A stretch of DNA of 64,000 bases, taken from assembly GCF_019669965.1 (NCBI RefSeq), contig NZ_AP019781.1, forward strand, positions 1 to 64,000, written 5' to 3'. The notes under the pieces are model-generated. The model did not search any database. It had not been told where the DNA came from and worked only from the letters and a program-made list of their open reading frames with translations. The translations under genes were made by a program, and so were the position numbers. This stretch comes from Methanoculleus chikugoensis (GTDB lineage Archaea; Halobacteriota; Methanomicrobia; Methanomicrobiales; Methanoculleaceae). Positions 1 to 8,639 of the stretch are shown in pieces. Each line of letters starts with the position of its first letter. Positions within the stretch are counted from its first letter, which is position 1.

Positions 1-72
1 CTTAAACCATTCCTTAAACACCTCATCTTTTCCCTTCTTGATCGGCGGGAACTCCACGATATTGACGAACAT
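1..72 (-). CDS. N-terminus of an ABM-like (antibiotic biosynthesis monooxygenase fold) protein, cut by window edge
   Basis: Only the first 24 codons are present; the gene runs off the left edge of the window. The ATG is preceded on the minus strand by a GGGAGG ribosome binding site at good spacing. The translated start, MFVNIVEFPPIKKGKDEVF, has the hydrophobic first strand followed by PPIKKGKD that is typical of small ferredoxin-like (ABM/DUF) dimeric alpha-beta barrel proteins in methanogens. Function cannot be fixed from this fragment; the family assignment is from memory of similar N-termini and is moderately sure at best. Confidence 0.55.
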   Translation of the reverse strand, partial: MFVNIVEFPPIKKGKDEVFKEWFK

Positions 73-267
73 GACAACCTCCCGGGGAGACTTCAACAAG
101 TAAGTATTCCCAGGCGAGCCTGTGTATAATCAGGAGCATATAGAGGTTTCTGCGATCCTGAACGGTGTCGTGCCGATCAATTACTATGGAGGGATCGGAT
201 ACAGAGAACTTGATGGTTCTTACAACCCTCGCCCTTCTGCAATTTGATAGAAACCCCGTGCCGCCCA

Positions 268-505
268 CCGGATGGGAACCCATGCGAGACCCGGGCTCTT
301 TGATGTGATAGCGTTCCATATTAACCGGGCCCCTGCAGCAAGCCGGGTGACAGACCCCCGCGGGCCACGCCTACTGGAAGAATCAGGACGGGCTCGATAA
401 GGGGAGGCGTCACTACGTGGATGTGCCGGTCAATCCGGTTTGCTATACGTTGGGCATGGCGATGGAGTGGTATACGCGCCGGTGGTGCGGAAGGCGACAC
501 GCAGG
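268..505 (+). pseudogene. Decayed C-terminal fragment of an Fe-S flavoprotein gene (paralogue of the gene at 1417)
   Basis: The DNA from about 268 to 505 aligns with the 3' third of the intact flavoprotein gene (about 2010-2240). The best-preserved part reads KGRRHYVDVPVNPVCYTLG against KGRRYYVDVPVNPVYHALG in the intact protein. Stop codons and frameshifts interrupt the earlier part (for example TGATAG where the intact gene has TGATGG), and no 5' portion with the FMN or cysteine motifs is present. It is therefore the remnant of a duplicated copy, separated from the intact gene by the transglutaminase-like gene on the other strand. Confidence 0.75.
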
Positions 506-670
506 ATGATAGATTCCGGCGCCCGACCGTGCTCCGCCGCCTCCTGCTCCGCTCCCTGCATACCGGATTGCCCCATTATGCATTCTTTGGCGGGGCGCTT
601 CCATCGATCTAACCATTGTACCCAACCCGCCCAGGCAGAGGGCAGAGCAGCGGCACCTTCGCCTCTCGCG

Positions 671-1279
671 TCACCAGTCGAGGATATCGGGCTCGCCCTC
701 GATATAGTCCTGCAGGTTCTCAATGACGTCCTGCCGTGTCGTAGCGGCGTCGAGCATCCGCATGACGCCCATCTGCGGCGATGCGTAGATCCCTTTCCAG
801 AAGTATTCGTCGTAATCGCTCCGGTTGGGATACGCGAGGACAGGTTTCTCCGGCGAGAAGAGTGCACGCCTGCCGCCCGTGTTCCCGCGTGCATCGAGGA
901 ATATCCAGCGGTCGTCCAGATAGACCGCGTTGTAGCAGTGGACGCAGTAGCCGAGCGAGTCGTCGTCCGCAAGGGTGATGTGCTGGTAGCAGAACCCGGC
1001 GGGAATCCCGATCCCGCGGAGCAGGGCCGCGAGCAGGTTTGCCTTCGCGTGGCAGATCCCCGTTCCCCCGGCGAGTACGTCGGAGGCTCTCGACGTTATG
1101 ATGTCTGAACCAATATCGAAACAGTGCGGAATTTCGTCACGGACGAACTCGTACGCGATTCTCACCCTTTCAAGAGGGCTCTCGGCTCCCGGGAACAGCT
1201 CCTCAGCCTTTGCCCGGATAATCGGGGACGAGTAATCGACGTAGGGATGTTCTTCCAGAAAAATACTCAGATCTGTCAT
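671..1279 (-). CDS. Transglutaminase-like cysteine protease-fold protein
   Basis: 202 residues. The core GGTGICHAKANLLAALLRGIG places the probable catalytic cysteine at C76, with H114 in VHCYNAVYLD and D129 in FLDARGN completing the Cys-His-Asp triad of the transglutaminase-like superfamily (Transglut_core). There is no signal peptide or membrane segment, so it should be cytoplasmic. Members of this group are usually proteases or amidases rather than true crosslinking enzymes; the substrate is unknown. It stands alone, facing away from the flavoprotein gene downstream on the plus strand. The start at 1279 is the only good one before the conserved region. Confidence 0.8.
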   Translation of the reverse strand: MTDLSIFLEEHPYVDYSSPIIRAKAEELFPGAESPLERVRIAYEFVRDEIPHCFDIGSDIITSRASDVLAGGTGICHAKANLLAALLRGIGIPAGFCYQHITLADDDSLGYCVHCYNAVYLDDRWIFLDARGNTGGRRALFSPEKPVLAYPNRSDYDEYFWKGIYASPQMGVMRMLDAATTRQDVIENLQDYIEGEPDILDW

Positions 1280-1416
1280 ACGTGAAAAAGCAACAGGTTT
1301 TTTTGATGCTCAATACTGCATTGGTTTTGGGTCTATTTATGCCTCCTCCTGGAAGATATCCTGCGGAGCTCCACCGAAGAGTGTAGCCCCTGACCCTTTA
1401 CGGGGGAAGAAAGTCT

Positions 1417-2256
1417 ATGTACGAGAGTTACCTTCACGCTTCCATGGAAGAACGGCCTATAAAGGTCCTGGTCATCATGGGCAGCGCCCGGAAGGGAAAC
1501 ACCTACCGTGCTGCGGAGCGGATCCGCGAGATCCTCGAGGAGAGCGCACCGGTTGACTGGGAGTACGTCATGCTCAAGGACGTCGGCCTGGAGCAGTGCC
1601 GCGGGTGCTACACCTGTTTTGACCGGGGGGAGGAGTACTGCCCCATCAAGGACGATGCGGCCCTCCTCGAAGAGAAGATGCATGCCGCGGACGGGGTGAT
1701 CTTCGCCACCCCGGTATACGGGTTCCAGGTCTCGGGACTGATGAAGGTCTTCATCGACCGCCACTCCTACATCTTCCACCGCCCACGGTTCTTCCGGCAG
1801 AAGGCGCTCCTCCTCACGACCGTCGGGGTGATGGGGGATAAGGACGTGCTGGACTACCTCAACACTGTGGCCCGCGTCTGGGGCTTCGAGGTCGTTGCCC
1901 GGGCAGGGATCGTCTCCCACGCGAAGATGGGCCCGCTCCCCGCCTACCGGCTGCGGGAGAATGAAGAGAAACTGCAGGCGGCGGCAAAGGCCTTTCTCGC
2001 CCCTCTCCGGAGGGGAACCCGCGCCAGGCCGGGGCTCTTCGACGTGATGGCGTTTCATATCGGGCGGGCGCCCTGCGACGAGCTGGGCGAGTCGGCTCCC
2101 GCGGATCACGCTTACTGGGAGAAGCAGGGGTGGTTCGAGAAGGGGAGGCGCTACTACGTGGACGTGCCGGTCAACCCGGTCTACCATGCGTTGGGCACGG
2201 TGGCGGAGTGGTACCTGCGGCGGCGGGTGCGGAGGGATCTGAGAGAAGTGAGTTGA
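1417..2256 (+). CDS. Iron-sulfur flavoprotein (Isf / NADPH-dependent FMN reductase-like)
   Basis: 279 residues. The flavodoxin-like N-terminal half carries the FMN phosphate loop GSARKGNT (22-29) and then a compact cluster motif with cysteines at 61, 64, 67 and 75 (CX2CX2CX7C), the signature of methanogen Isf proteins that bind one [4Fe-4S] cluster and one FMN. Isf proteins are thought to pass electrons from ferredoxin to O2/H2O2 or other acceptors. The C-terminal 100 residues form an extension rich in Tyr and Trp that is not part of the minimal Isf fold. An internal ATG at codon 10 is an alternative start. A decayed copy of its 3' end lies at 268-505. Confidence 0.85.
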   Translation: MYESYLHASMEERPIKVLVIMGSARKGNTYRAAERIREILEESAPVDWEYVMLKDVGLEQCRGCYTCFDRGEEYCPIKDDAALLEEKMHAADGVIFATPVYGFQVSGLMKVFIDRHSYIFHRPRFFRQKALLLTTVGVMGDKDVLDYLNTVARVWGFEVVARAGIVSHAKMGPLPAYRLRENEEKLQAAAKAFLAPLRRGTRARPGLFDVMAFHIGRAPCDELGESAPADHAYWEKQGWFEKGRRYYVDVPVNPVYHALGTVAEWYLRRRVRRDLREVS

Positions 2257-2572
2257 TCAGGGGCAGATACAGGGCAGGGGGAGAACGAGGCGATGGAGGC
2301 GGCTGCTATGATCAGCACCGACCAGGCATGACATTGGTTATGAAATCCCTCGATCTTCAGAGATCCATGGGTCGCGTTTGATATTCCAAAGTCCACGTGT
2401 TCGCCAAACCACTCCTGTTTGCCACTTTGTTCCATCTCACCGGTTCCATTTTACGGTTCACACAGATTCGATACACACGGCATATCGAATAGACGGCCTT
2501 AAAAATGTCATAACGAAGTCTATTTTTAATAAGAAAGAATTTATTAAGCGGATATAACAAAAGAAAATCTAT
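2257..2572. other. Intergenic stretch with AT-rich promoter region
   Basis: No credible gene. Base composition drops sharply towards AT after about 2450. A 7-base inverted repeat, AATAGAC and GTCTATT, lies near 2486 and 2517, and A/T runs (TTTATTAAG, GATATAAC) just before 2573 are likely the TATA region of the next gene, which would then have a very short leader. Confidence 0.4.
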
Positions 2573-3310
2573 ATGGGCCGTATTCAAACAATCCTGTTCA
2601 TTATCGTATTAGTTGCTACATGTTGGAAAGTATGGGGGATTTATGGCGATAGCACTGATGAGATTAAGGTGAAGGTTCCCTCATCGGCAGTGGTCGCTGC
2701 CGGGACAGTCACCCCGAAGATTACCCACACCCCTGTTTCATCAACCTGGGGGACTCAGGCATCAAAAGTCGCTGAAGCGATGGATTACACCAATCCCACA
2801 ACCAGGGATTACTCCTTGAGTTTGATCGATAAAGACCATGGGGGAAAGTACAATATCGCACAGATCTGCGACATGTGGGAAAAGATCTATAAACGATGGA
2901 CTTACGTAAACGACCCCAACGGATTTAACTACTACTCCCCCGCAAGCAGGACTATCAACCTCGGATTAAAGGGGGACTGTGATGATTTCGCGATCCTCAC
3001 AGCATCATCGATCCAGGCAATCGGGGGTGCCTCCCGGATAATCATAGCATCAAATACTGATGGGGCGGGACATGCCTATGCAGAGGTCTATATATCCTCA
3101 AGCAAGAGTGACCTTCAAAGCGCTGCAGATTACATCTGCCAGAGGTACAAATGTAAGAGCATTGCCTACAGAACCACAAACGAGGGCGGACAAACACGAT
3201 ACTGGCTTAATCTTGATTGGCAGGCAAAGCACCCAGGGGGTCCGTATTACCAGAACAATGGCGAAACTGTCGCGATCTATCCTAACAAATATTGGGTGAA
3301 ATTGAAGTAA
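2573..3310 (+). CDS. Membrane-anchored transglutaminase-like protein
   Basis: 245 residues. Residues 7-24 are a hydrophobic N-terminal anchor or signal, followed by a Ser/Thr/Pro-rich linker, so the catalytic domain is probably outside the cell. The domain has GDCDDFAIL with catalytic C136, H167 in GHAYAEVY and D215 in LNLDW: a complete triad of the transglutaminase-like superfamily. Its codon use is clearly more AT-rich than that of most of the window and similar to the TIR/SLOG genes downstream, so it may have arrived with them. The substrate is unknown; the arrangement resembles archaeal cell-surface transglutaminase-like proteases. Confidence 0.8.
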   Translation: MGRIQTILFIIVLVATCWKVWGIYGDSTDEIKVKVPSSAVVAAGTVTPKITHTPVSSTWGTQASKVAEAMDYTNPTTRDYSLSLIDKDHGGKYNIAQICDMWEKIYKRWTYVNDPNGFNYYSPASRTINLGLKGDCDDFAILTASSIQAIGGASRIIIASNTDGAGHAYAEVYISSSKSDLQSAADYICQRYKCKSIAYRTTNEGGQTRYWLNLDWQAKHPGGPYYQNNGETVAIYPNKYWVKLK

Positions 3311-3618
3311 GGTGGGACCGCGGCCATAACCCCTCCCAAACACTTCTCTGGAGACGTATTAGGCAGAGGCTTCTTCCAGAACCGCCCGCAAACCCTTTGC
3401 CGGGTATATCGACAGAATCCTGATATTCTCTTCAATCATAACAGAAGATGATACGCGCTCTGCAAGCCACAAAACATAGCTAAATCACAAATTTCTGCGC
3501 TCAAGAGCTCGATTCATACATTGTCGGGCTGGATTTGCGATGCCAGAGTCACTAAAAAGTGGAAGAACTCTATCGCCGCGAGTATTCCGATTAGACCCCA
3601 CCACGGGAGCTCACCGGC
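3311..3618. other. Convergent intergenic stretch with a possible gene relic
   Basis: No intact gene. On the minus strand an open stretch of about 45 codons ending near 3360 (including the segment MIEENIRILSIYPAKGLRAV) looks protein-like but is closed upstream by a stop near 3500 and has no start codon with a ribosome binding site. It could be the tail of a lost gene of the SLOG/TIR island; this is weak. Confidence 0.3.
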
Positions 3619-5220
3619 CTACGCGGGATGGAGTTGACGTACGATCAGCGTTATCCGCCAGTCCTGGTTCTCACTGGTTATGAGCGTATATGCTTCTTTC
3701 AGGAGATTTCCAGAGGTATCCGGAGTTCGGCTCGCTTTCATCTGCCTGATCAGCATGGTAAGCCTTCGAGCAATTGCATCATAGCGAAGGGCATTCTTAT
3801 GGAATTCTCTCTGCACCTGTATTGTTGTCAGGGCGCCCCCGAACGCAGGAAGCACGATAGCAAAAACAGTGAGAAGCGCCGGGATCTGGAGGCCCGCATC
3901 GTGTGCAGAGCCATGACCTATTCCCAGAGCGTGAAGAGCAGAGGCGATCATCGTGATCACGAACAGACCGATGCCGACTATCTCAAATATTCTATCCCTG
4001 GCTTCGTGACGAACTGTTGCTTTTCGATAAAATTTAACCTGATCTTCAAGGTATTCCGCAATAATAAAAGCAAAGATTGCCCTCTTCCGCACCCCAATGT
4101 CCCCCAACGGAGGGAGGGAGCGTTTCCAGAAGCCGGTAATTACCGTTCCGGTCCAATCCTCGGGGTTTGTTTCGCCCCCTTCCGAGAGATCCATCCCTGC
4201 AAGGGCAAGGAATGGGTATGCCCTGAGCTGCTCGGCGATGATCCGGTAGTCGATCCACTTCCTGTGCCACTCACCGCGCCTGGATACAAAGACGATCCCC
4301 AGTATTCCGGCCATCTCGAGGAACTCCAGCCAGAGCAACTCCGGGTGATCCGGGAGGAATAACACCTGAACAGTGACCGTCGCTACGGCCAGAGTTGCAA
4401 GGAGTGCTATCACAGTCCCGGCATTCAGGTGTCGTTTCTGGTAGAGAATCGCCAGCTGATCCATCCTGGCGAAAGCCGGTATTATCTCCTCTTCAAACGG
4501 CGCCACCAGGTCAACAGGCAGCCCGTATTTTTTACAACCGTTCCTGAGTGTTTCGCTCAACCAGTGTATCTCACCCGCTGTACCCGCAGGTGTCTGTTCC
4601 CGATTCAGAATGTTTAAACGATGGAGACTTTCGAACAGCACATCGGTTCCCGATCGGCCGGGAACCCCGCCAGCCGGATTTATATGAACGTAGGCTCTTC
4701 CAGTTTCCCGCGCGTAATTAACGATATCGGATGTCCCGCCCTGTCCGCTTGCCGGCTTTCCATCCCATACTGCAATGAGCAGATCACAACGATCGACAAC
4801 GGCATGCCCCACCGCTTCGTATTCCTCCTCCCGGGTACCATGCGCAGGCAGTACGACAGTCGATGCTGCTTTTTCGAGGAGACCTTCAAACTCATCTCTA
4901 GAGGACTGAGTCCCGAAGTCCCGAAGATAGTCTTCCTTTTCAAAGGGGAGGAGCACATCCAGAGCAGGTGAGAGTACCGGGTTTCCTGCTTTCCATTCGA
5001 GCACGGCCTTCGCGACGATGCGATCGGCGCCTTCTGCAAGTGGTGAAATGACGCGATACCGGTATGGGGTATCCTCCAGAATACCGTCGATCTCTGCGAG
5101 GATGGCATGGATCTCCCGGAGAAGCTCAGGGGATGCGGAGACATTGCGGTGACCTGTGATACCGATCCGGATCTCGGCAAGTAAGGGTTTCTGTGGAGGT
5201 TCGGTAACCATCTGTTTCAC
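3619..5220 (-). CDS. SLOG-domain protein with SLATT-like membrane effector region
   Basis: 533 residues. Residues 16-180 form a Rossmann-like SLOG domain: ITGHRN near the start, ISPLAEGADR, LLPFEKEDY, CDLLIAVWDG and the nucleotide-loop GGTSDIVNYA. SLOG domains are proposed to bind or make nucleotide-derived signals. After it come paired membrane segments (about 267-288 and 298-313), then a soluble stretch with the W..R..AE.LR pattern known from SLATT domains, and a second pair (413-432, 445-463) followed by a similar motif. SLATT domains are predicted pore-forming effectors in defence systems. The gene starts with GTG inside the stop codon of the TPR-TIR gene (GTGA), so the two are translationally coupled; ATG at codon 4 is an alternative start. 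Confidence 0.75.
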   Translation of the reverse strand: MKQMVTEPPQKPLLAEIRIGITGHRNVSASPELLREIHAILAEIDGILEDTPYRYRVISPLAEGADRIVAKAVLEWKAGNPVLSPALDVLLPFEKEDYLRDFGTQSSRDEFEGLLEKAASTVVLPAHGTREEEYEAVGHAVVDRCDLLIAVWDGKPASGQGGTSDIVNYARETGRAYVHINPAGGVPGRSGTDVLFESLHRLNILNREQTPAGTAGEIHWLSETLRNGCKKYGLPVDLVAPFEEEIIPAFARMDQLAILYQKRHLNAGTVIALLATLAVATVTVQVLFLPDHPELLWLEFLEMAGILGIVFVSRRGEWHRKWIDYRIIAEQLRAYPFLALAGMDLSEGGETNPEDWTGTVITGFWKRSLPPLGDIGVRKRAIFAFIIAEYLEDQVKFYRKATVRHEARDRIFEIVGIGLFVITMIASALHALGIGHGSAHDAGLQIPALLTVFAIVLPAFGGALTTIQVQREFHKNALRYDAIARRLTMLIRQMKASRTPDTSGNLLKEAYTLITSENQDWRITLIVRQLHPA

Positions 5221-7439
5221 CCCCTATTTGCCAGAACGGCTCTCCGGATCGCTTGAATTACCTGTGAATTTATCCCATTGAAGGCGTTAATCCACTGTGC
5301 ATCGCTGATGCAGTACTGCATCGCCTTGGATAATCCTGTCTCTTCGATCATGAGCGGGATGATTGTCGTATCCCTATCGAAGGCCCGTTTCACCTCTCCA
5401 TTCACGTGCTTGGATACGACGGAGTTTGATGAGCAGATCAGGATCATGGCAGGACAGGTCTCGATGGCATCAATGATCTCCTCATGGTAATCCTGACCGG
5501 GAAGGATATCCCGCGGTGCGATCCAGCAGCCAAGCCCTGAAGCTTCGAGTTCCGAGCAGAGCAGGTTGGCGATCTCCTTATCTTTCGAGGAATGACTGAT
5601 AAAAATGGTTTTTTTGGAGCCGGATATCCCTGGGGGAACGACCTTTGGACTTGGTATACCGGTGTTTGCTCCGTCTATCCGCGCAAGGAGTCTCTTTGCA
5701 TCAACGTTGTAGGAATTTATCTCCAGTGCTTTCCTGAAATAGTCACGTGCAAGGTCGGGACGCTTCAGGCTCAGGTAACAGAGACCTTTTGTGGACCACG
5801 CGTATGAGTCATAGGGATCGACTGCCATCGCCTGATCGCAGAGAGGTAGCGCCTCCTGGTGCCTATTGAGCACCAGGAGAGCAAGAGCTTTCCCCCAGAG
5901 GAGGCTGGATTCAGGTTTTTTCAAGGGGGTCCTCTCAAAGAGGGCAAGGCCGCCCGCTGCATCCCCCAGATAGGTGAGGGAGAGGGCCTTTCCGATGAGG
6001 GCGCACTCACTCTCCGGATCGGCTCGCAACGCCTCATCGCATGCCAGGATTGCCTCTTTCGGGAGGTTGAGCATCGCAAGGCTGATCCCTTTTGTCGCGA
6101 GGATGTTGATGTCTCCCGGACTTTTGATCAGGGCGTGATTGAAACGGCTCTGAGCTTCGACCGGATTGTTCATCGATGCATAGCATAGTCCCTCCAGTGT
6201 CAGCAGGAAAGCCTGTCCTTCGGAGATGTCCCCGATCTGTCTGCGAACCTCACTGGTATATCGAAGAGCTTCTTCGTAGCGGTTCAGACCGGCAAGTGCA
6301 ATTCCCTTGTGTATAGCAGCCTCCGTTAGATCCGGATCTTCTGCCAGGACGGTCTCAAAGCATGCCAGCGCTTCTTCGTACCTATGAAGATTGTTCAGAG
6401 CAACTCCCTTCTTTACGCTAATAGCCAGATTGTCTGGCGCAAGGCACAGGGCTTTATTGAGATACTCCAGAGACTCATAGATCCTGTCCAGAACCTGCAG
6501 AACAACCCCTTTGCGGTAAAAATAGTCCGGTTCATCGGGGTCGAGGGCAATGGCACGGTCATAGCATGCCAGGGCTTTGTCGTATTCGGCAAGCTCCGCA
6601 TGTATGATGCCCCGCAGCCACCATGCCGCTGCATTGTCCGGATGTAAGGAAAATACCTGATCGAGGCTGGCTACAGCACCGTCCATATCCCCGGTCTCGA
6701 TCTGTGCCTGCCCCCTCTGGAGCCAGGAGTCCTCTGCACAGTCGTTCAATGCAATAGCATGGTCGAACGCATCGAGGGCCCCGGAATAATCCTCCAGAGC
6801 CATGAGGGCCCGCCCTTTGGACTCCCAGAACCCCCAATCCTCCGAATTAAGGCTGATTGCATTATCCAGGCAGTCTACTGCTTCGTTAGGCCTCTCCAGA
6901 GAGAGTAACGTTTTCCCTTTCCAGGCCCAGATATCTCCATCCTCGGGGCTGATACGGAGTGCGGCGTCGAAACACTCCAGTGCTTCGTCATACTCGCTCA
7001 GAGCGTTGAGCGATATCCCTTTGCCATACCATGCAGCACTGGATTCCGGATCTACCTGGAGTGCATCGTCGTAACACGCCAAAGCACTCTCTGGATCCTC
7101 CAGGGCAAACAGGACATGCCCTTTTAACGTTAAGACATCAGTATCGTAAGGGTCAAGTTCGTGAGCCTTATCAAGAAACACCTTCGCATCCTCTAGATCT
7201 TCTTGATCTCCTCCGCCATACAGGGCAGAATAAGCAAGGCCATACCAGGCAACCAGTGAATCAGGGGATTTATCGACTGCCCGACAGAAGCAGATTGTTG
7301 CCTCATCAAACTCGCCGTTATTGATGTGTTCATTCCCTTCATTAATCCAGTCATCTGTAGATTTCCAGAAGAGACCCATTTCAACCATTGTTTCGTTGGA
7401 ACGGGCACCATATATACTCATCTTTTTATCTGTGGCCAT
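5217..7439 (-). CDS. TPR-repeat protein with C-terminal TIR domain
   Basis: 740 residues. Residues about 30-595 contain some 15-16 tetratricopeptide repeats (recurring AWYGKGISL..., EALECFD.AL..P patterns), usually a protein-binding superhelix. Residues 609-740 are a TIR domain: TIFISHSSKDKE, then WIAPRDILPGQDY, then SSNSVVSKHVNGEV, where E682 sits at the place of the catalytic glutamate of NAD-consuming TIR enzymes. Bacterial and archaeal TIR proteins commonly cleave NAD+ or make cADPR-like signals during phage defence. The stop overlaps the start of the SLOG-SLATT gene, so the pair is one operon. A TATA-like stretch (about 7450-7460, minus strand) sits very close to the start, suggesting an almost leaderless mRNA. 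Confidence 0.88.
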   Translation of the reverse strand: MATDKKMSIYGARSNETMVEMGLFWKSTDDWINEGNEHINNGEFDEATICFCRAVDKSPDSLVAWYGLAYSALYGGGDQEDLEDAKVFLDKAHELDPYDTDVLTLKGHVLFALEDPESALACYDDALQVDPESSAAWYGKGISLNALSEYDEALECFDAALRISPEDGDIWAWKGKTLLSLERPNEAVDCLDNAISLNSEDWGFWESKGRALMALEDYSGALDAFDHAIALNDCAEDSWLQRGQAQIETGDMDGAVASLDQVFSLHPDNAAAWWLRGIIHAELAEYDKALACYDRAIALDPDEPDYFYRKGVVLQVLDRIYESLEYLNKALCLAPDNLAISVKKGVALNNLHRYEEALACFETVLAEDPDLTEAAIHKGIALAGLNRYEEALRYTSEVRRQIGDISEGQAFLLTLEGLCYASMNNPVEAQSRFNHALIKSPGDINILATKGISLAMLNLPKEAILACDEALRADPESECALIGKALSLTYLGDAAGGLALFERTPLKKPESSLLWGKALALLVLNRHQEALPLCDQAMAVDPYDSYAWSTKGLCYLSLKRPDLARDYFRKALEINSYNVDAKRLLARIDGANTGIPSPKVVPPGISGSKKTIFISHSSKDKEIANLLCSELEASGLGCWIAPRDILPGQDYHEEIIDAIETCPAMILICSSNSVVSKHVNGEVKRAFDRDTTIIPLMIEETGLSKAMQYCISDAQWINAFNGINSQVIQAIRRAVLANRG

Positions 7440-7768
7440 TCAGGCCATATTTTTATGACGGCGGGCGTGAAACCGGCTGTTAGTACCAAAACCCTCTCGG
7501 GAGACCCCAAAACCATAAGCCCCTGTAACCAGGGAGAGCATCTCGGTGCTCACCGAGACGACCAACGATCTCCTTCGTGAGAAATACCCTCGCGATACTG
7601 AAACTCTCCAAGCGTTCCCTTTTCGTCTTACTAGACGAGGACCGACTTCTTTACCACTGAGGATGTCAGGGCCATGTGCTGATGAAAGAGAAGATCGCAA
7701 AGATATCGTTTCCCTTCATCGATCCCACCGCGGCAGCACCTGTATCGTGACAAACAAAACCAAAATCC
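7440..7768. other. Intergenic stretch, no convincing gene
   Basis: About 330 bases upstream of the TPR-TIR gene. A short plus-strand open frame (7546-7797) begins with a protein-like run (LTETTNDLLREKYPRDTETL) and then turns into low-quality sequence, so it may be a relic. No ribosome binding site or complete domain is visible. The region at about 7445-7462 should hold the minus-strand promoter of the TIR operon. Confidence 0.35.
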
Positions 7769-8260
7769 TCAAAACCCCTCGCCCTTCCTCAGTTTAACCA
7801 GAACCCCGCCCCCGCGCTCCTCAACAACAATCCTCTCCATAATCTCCTCCCGGAGCCCCTTCGGGAGCCTTTCCGCCTGCCACTCCCGCTCCGCAGCAAC
7901 ATTCGCCACGGCGTTCGCCGGGTCGGCCGCCGCGACGGCCTTCAAAGCATAGTAAGCCCCTCCGTAGGCGTGCTGGGGGACATGTGCGGTCGCCACCGCC
8001 TGGCCGGCGGCCCGTGCGGCATACTGAGCCGCGCTCCCCTTTTCTGCGTCGCGGGCGGCGGCATGAGCCCCAAGGGACGCCCCGCGTATCTCAGCCATCC
8101 TGAAGACGCCCGTCCGGACCCATGCCCGGCACGTCTCGATGGCGTTTCGCGGCCGGTCGTCCTCCGGGTATGCCCTCTCGAAGAGCGGGAGCACCCGCTC
8201 GGCACAGTCCGCGACCCAGGCCGCCATCGTTATCTGGTCCTGTCTGCTGTATTTTTTCAC
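7769..8260 (-). CDS. Imm-5-like putative immunity protein
   Basis: About 163 residues from the GTG at 8260 (a shorter start is ATG at 8227; the longest frame, to 8452, would run through the operator repeats and is unlikely). The sequence has the alpha-helical Imm-5 pattern: RQDQITMAAWVADCAERVLPLFE, AIETCRAWV, then repeated Ala-rich helices (HAAARDAE, AAQYAARAAGQAVATAHV, AYYALKAV). The family is found beside polymorphic toxins but in archaea is usually solitary, so an immunity role here is inference only. Two palindromic operator-like sites lie directly upstream, which points to a dedicated regulator. Confidence 0.7.
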   Translation of the reverse strand: MKKYSRQDQITMAAWVADCAERVLPLFERAYPEDDRPRNAIETCRAWVRTGVFRMAEIRGASLGAHAAARDAEKGSAAQYAARAAGQAVATAHVPQHAYGGAYYALKAVAAADPANAVANVAAEREWQAERLPKGLREEIMERIVVEERGGGVLVKLRKGEGF

Positions 8261-8311
8261 GAACAGGTAGTATGAGCTTCCAGTATTTTGAGATACCACA
8301 GGGAAGGCTAC

Positions 8312-8376
8312 GTCAACATAGGTTGACTTACACCGACACCCCTCTTCTAAGTCAACTTGCGTTGACTTACACAGAC
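8312..8376. promoter_or_regulatory. Tandem palindromic operator candidates GTCAAC-N4-GTTGAC
   Basis: Two copies of the palindrome GTCAAC-N4-GTTGAC are at 8312-8327 and 8351-8366, each followed by CTTACAC and a GAC. The repeats are 39 bases apart, close to four helix turns, which would put two dimers on the same face of the DNA. They lie about 50-105 bases upstream of the GTG start of the Imm-5-like gene, so they fit a repressor or activator site. Confidence 0.6.
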
Positions 8377-8639
8377 CCGCCTCACCCATGAGCACCGCAA
8401 CGGAGAACAGACCGGTCCTCCTACAGGACGACCATCCCCCGGCCGGCACCACGGCCGCAAACGGCCCTTGGAGAGGGGTTGTGAGACGGAGTTACTCCCG
8501 TTTTCCTGAATCCCTTGAATATTTCCAGCTTTTCACTCTTCCTCCAACCGCGTCGAGAATTTTTCTTCGTACGCCGATAGTTATGGTTATTCGCCGTCAC
8601 CTCTAATAACGAATAAAATAAGATTACGTTCTACCGAGA

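Noticed and set aside
671-3310. Functional pairing of the two transglutaminase-like proteins
   Set aside because: They share only the superfamily triad; one is cytoplasmic and the other membrane-anchored, and they are not adjacent in one operon.
7440-7797. Possible gene between the TIR and Imm-5-like genes
   Set aside because: A short protein-like stretch is present but decays within 20-25 codons in every frame.
8261-8452. N-terminal extension of the Imm-5-like protein
   Set aside because: The extra 64 codons are encoded by the tandem operator repeats (hence the repeated CKST.VD) and lie upstream of the likely promoter.
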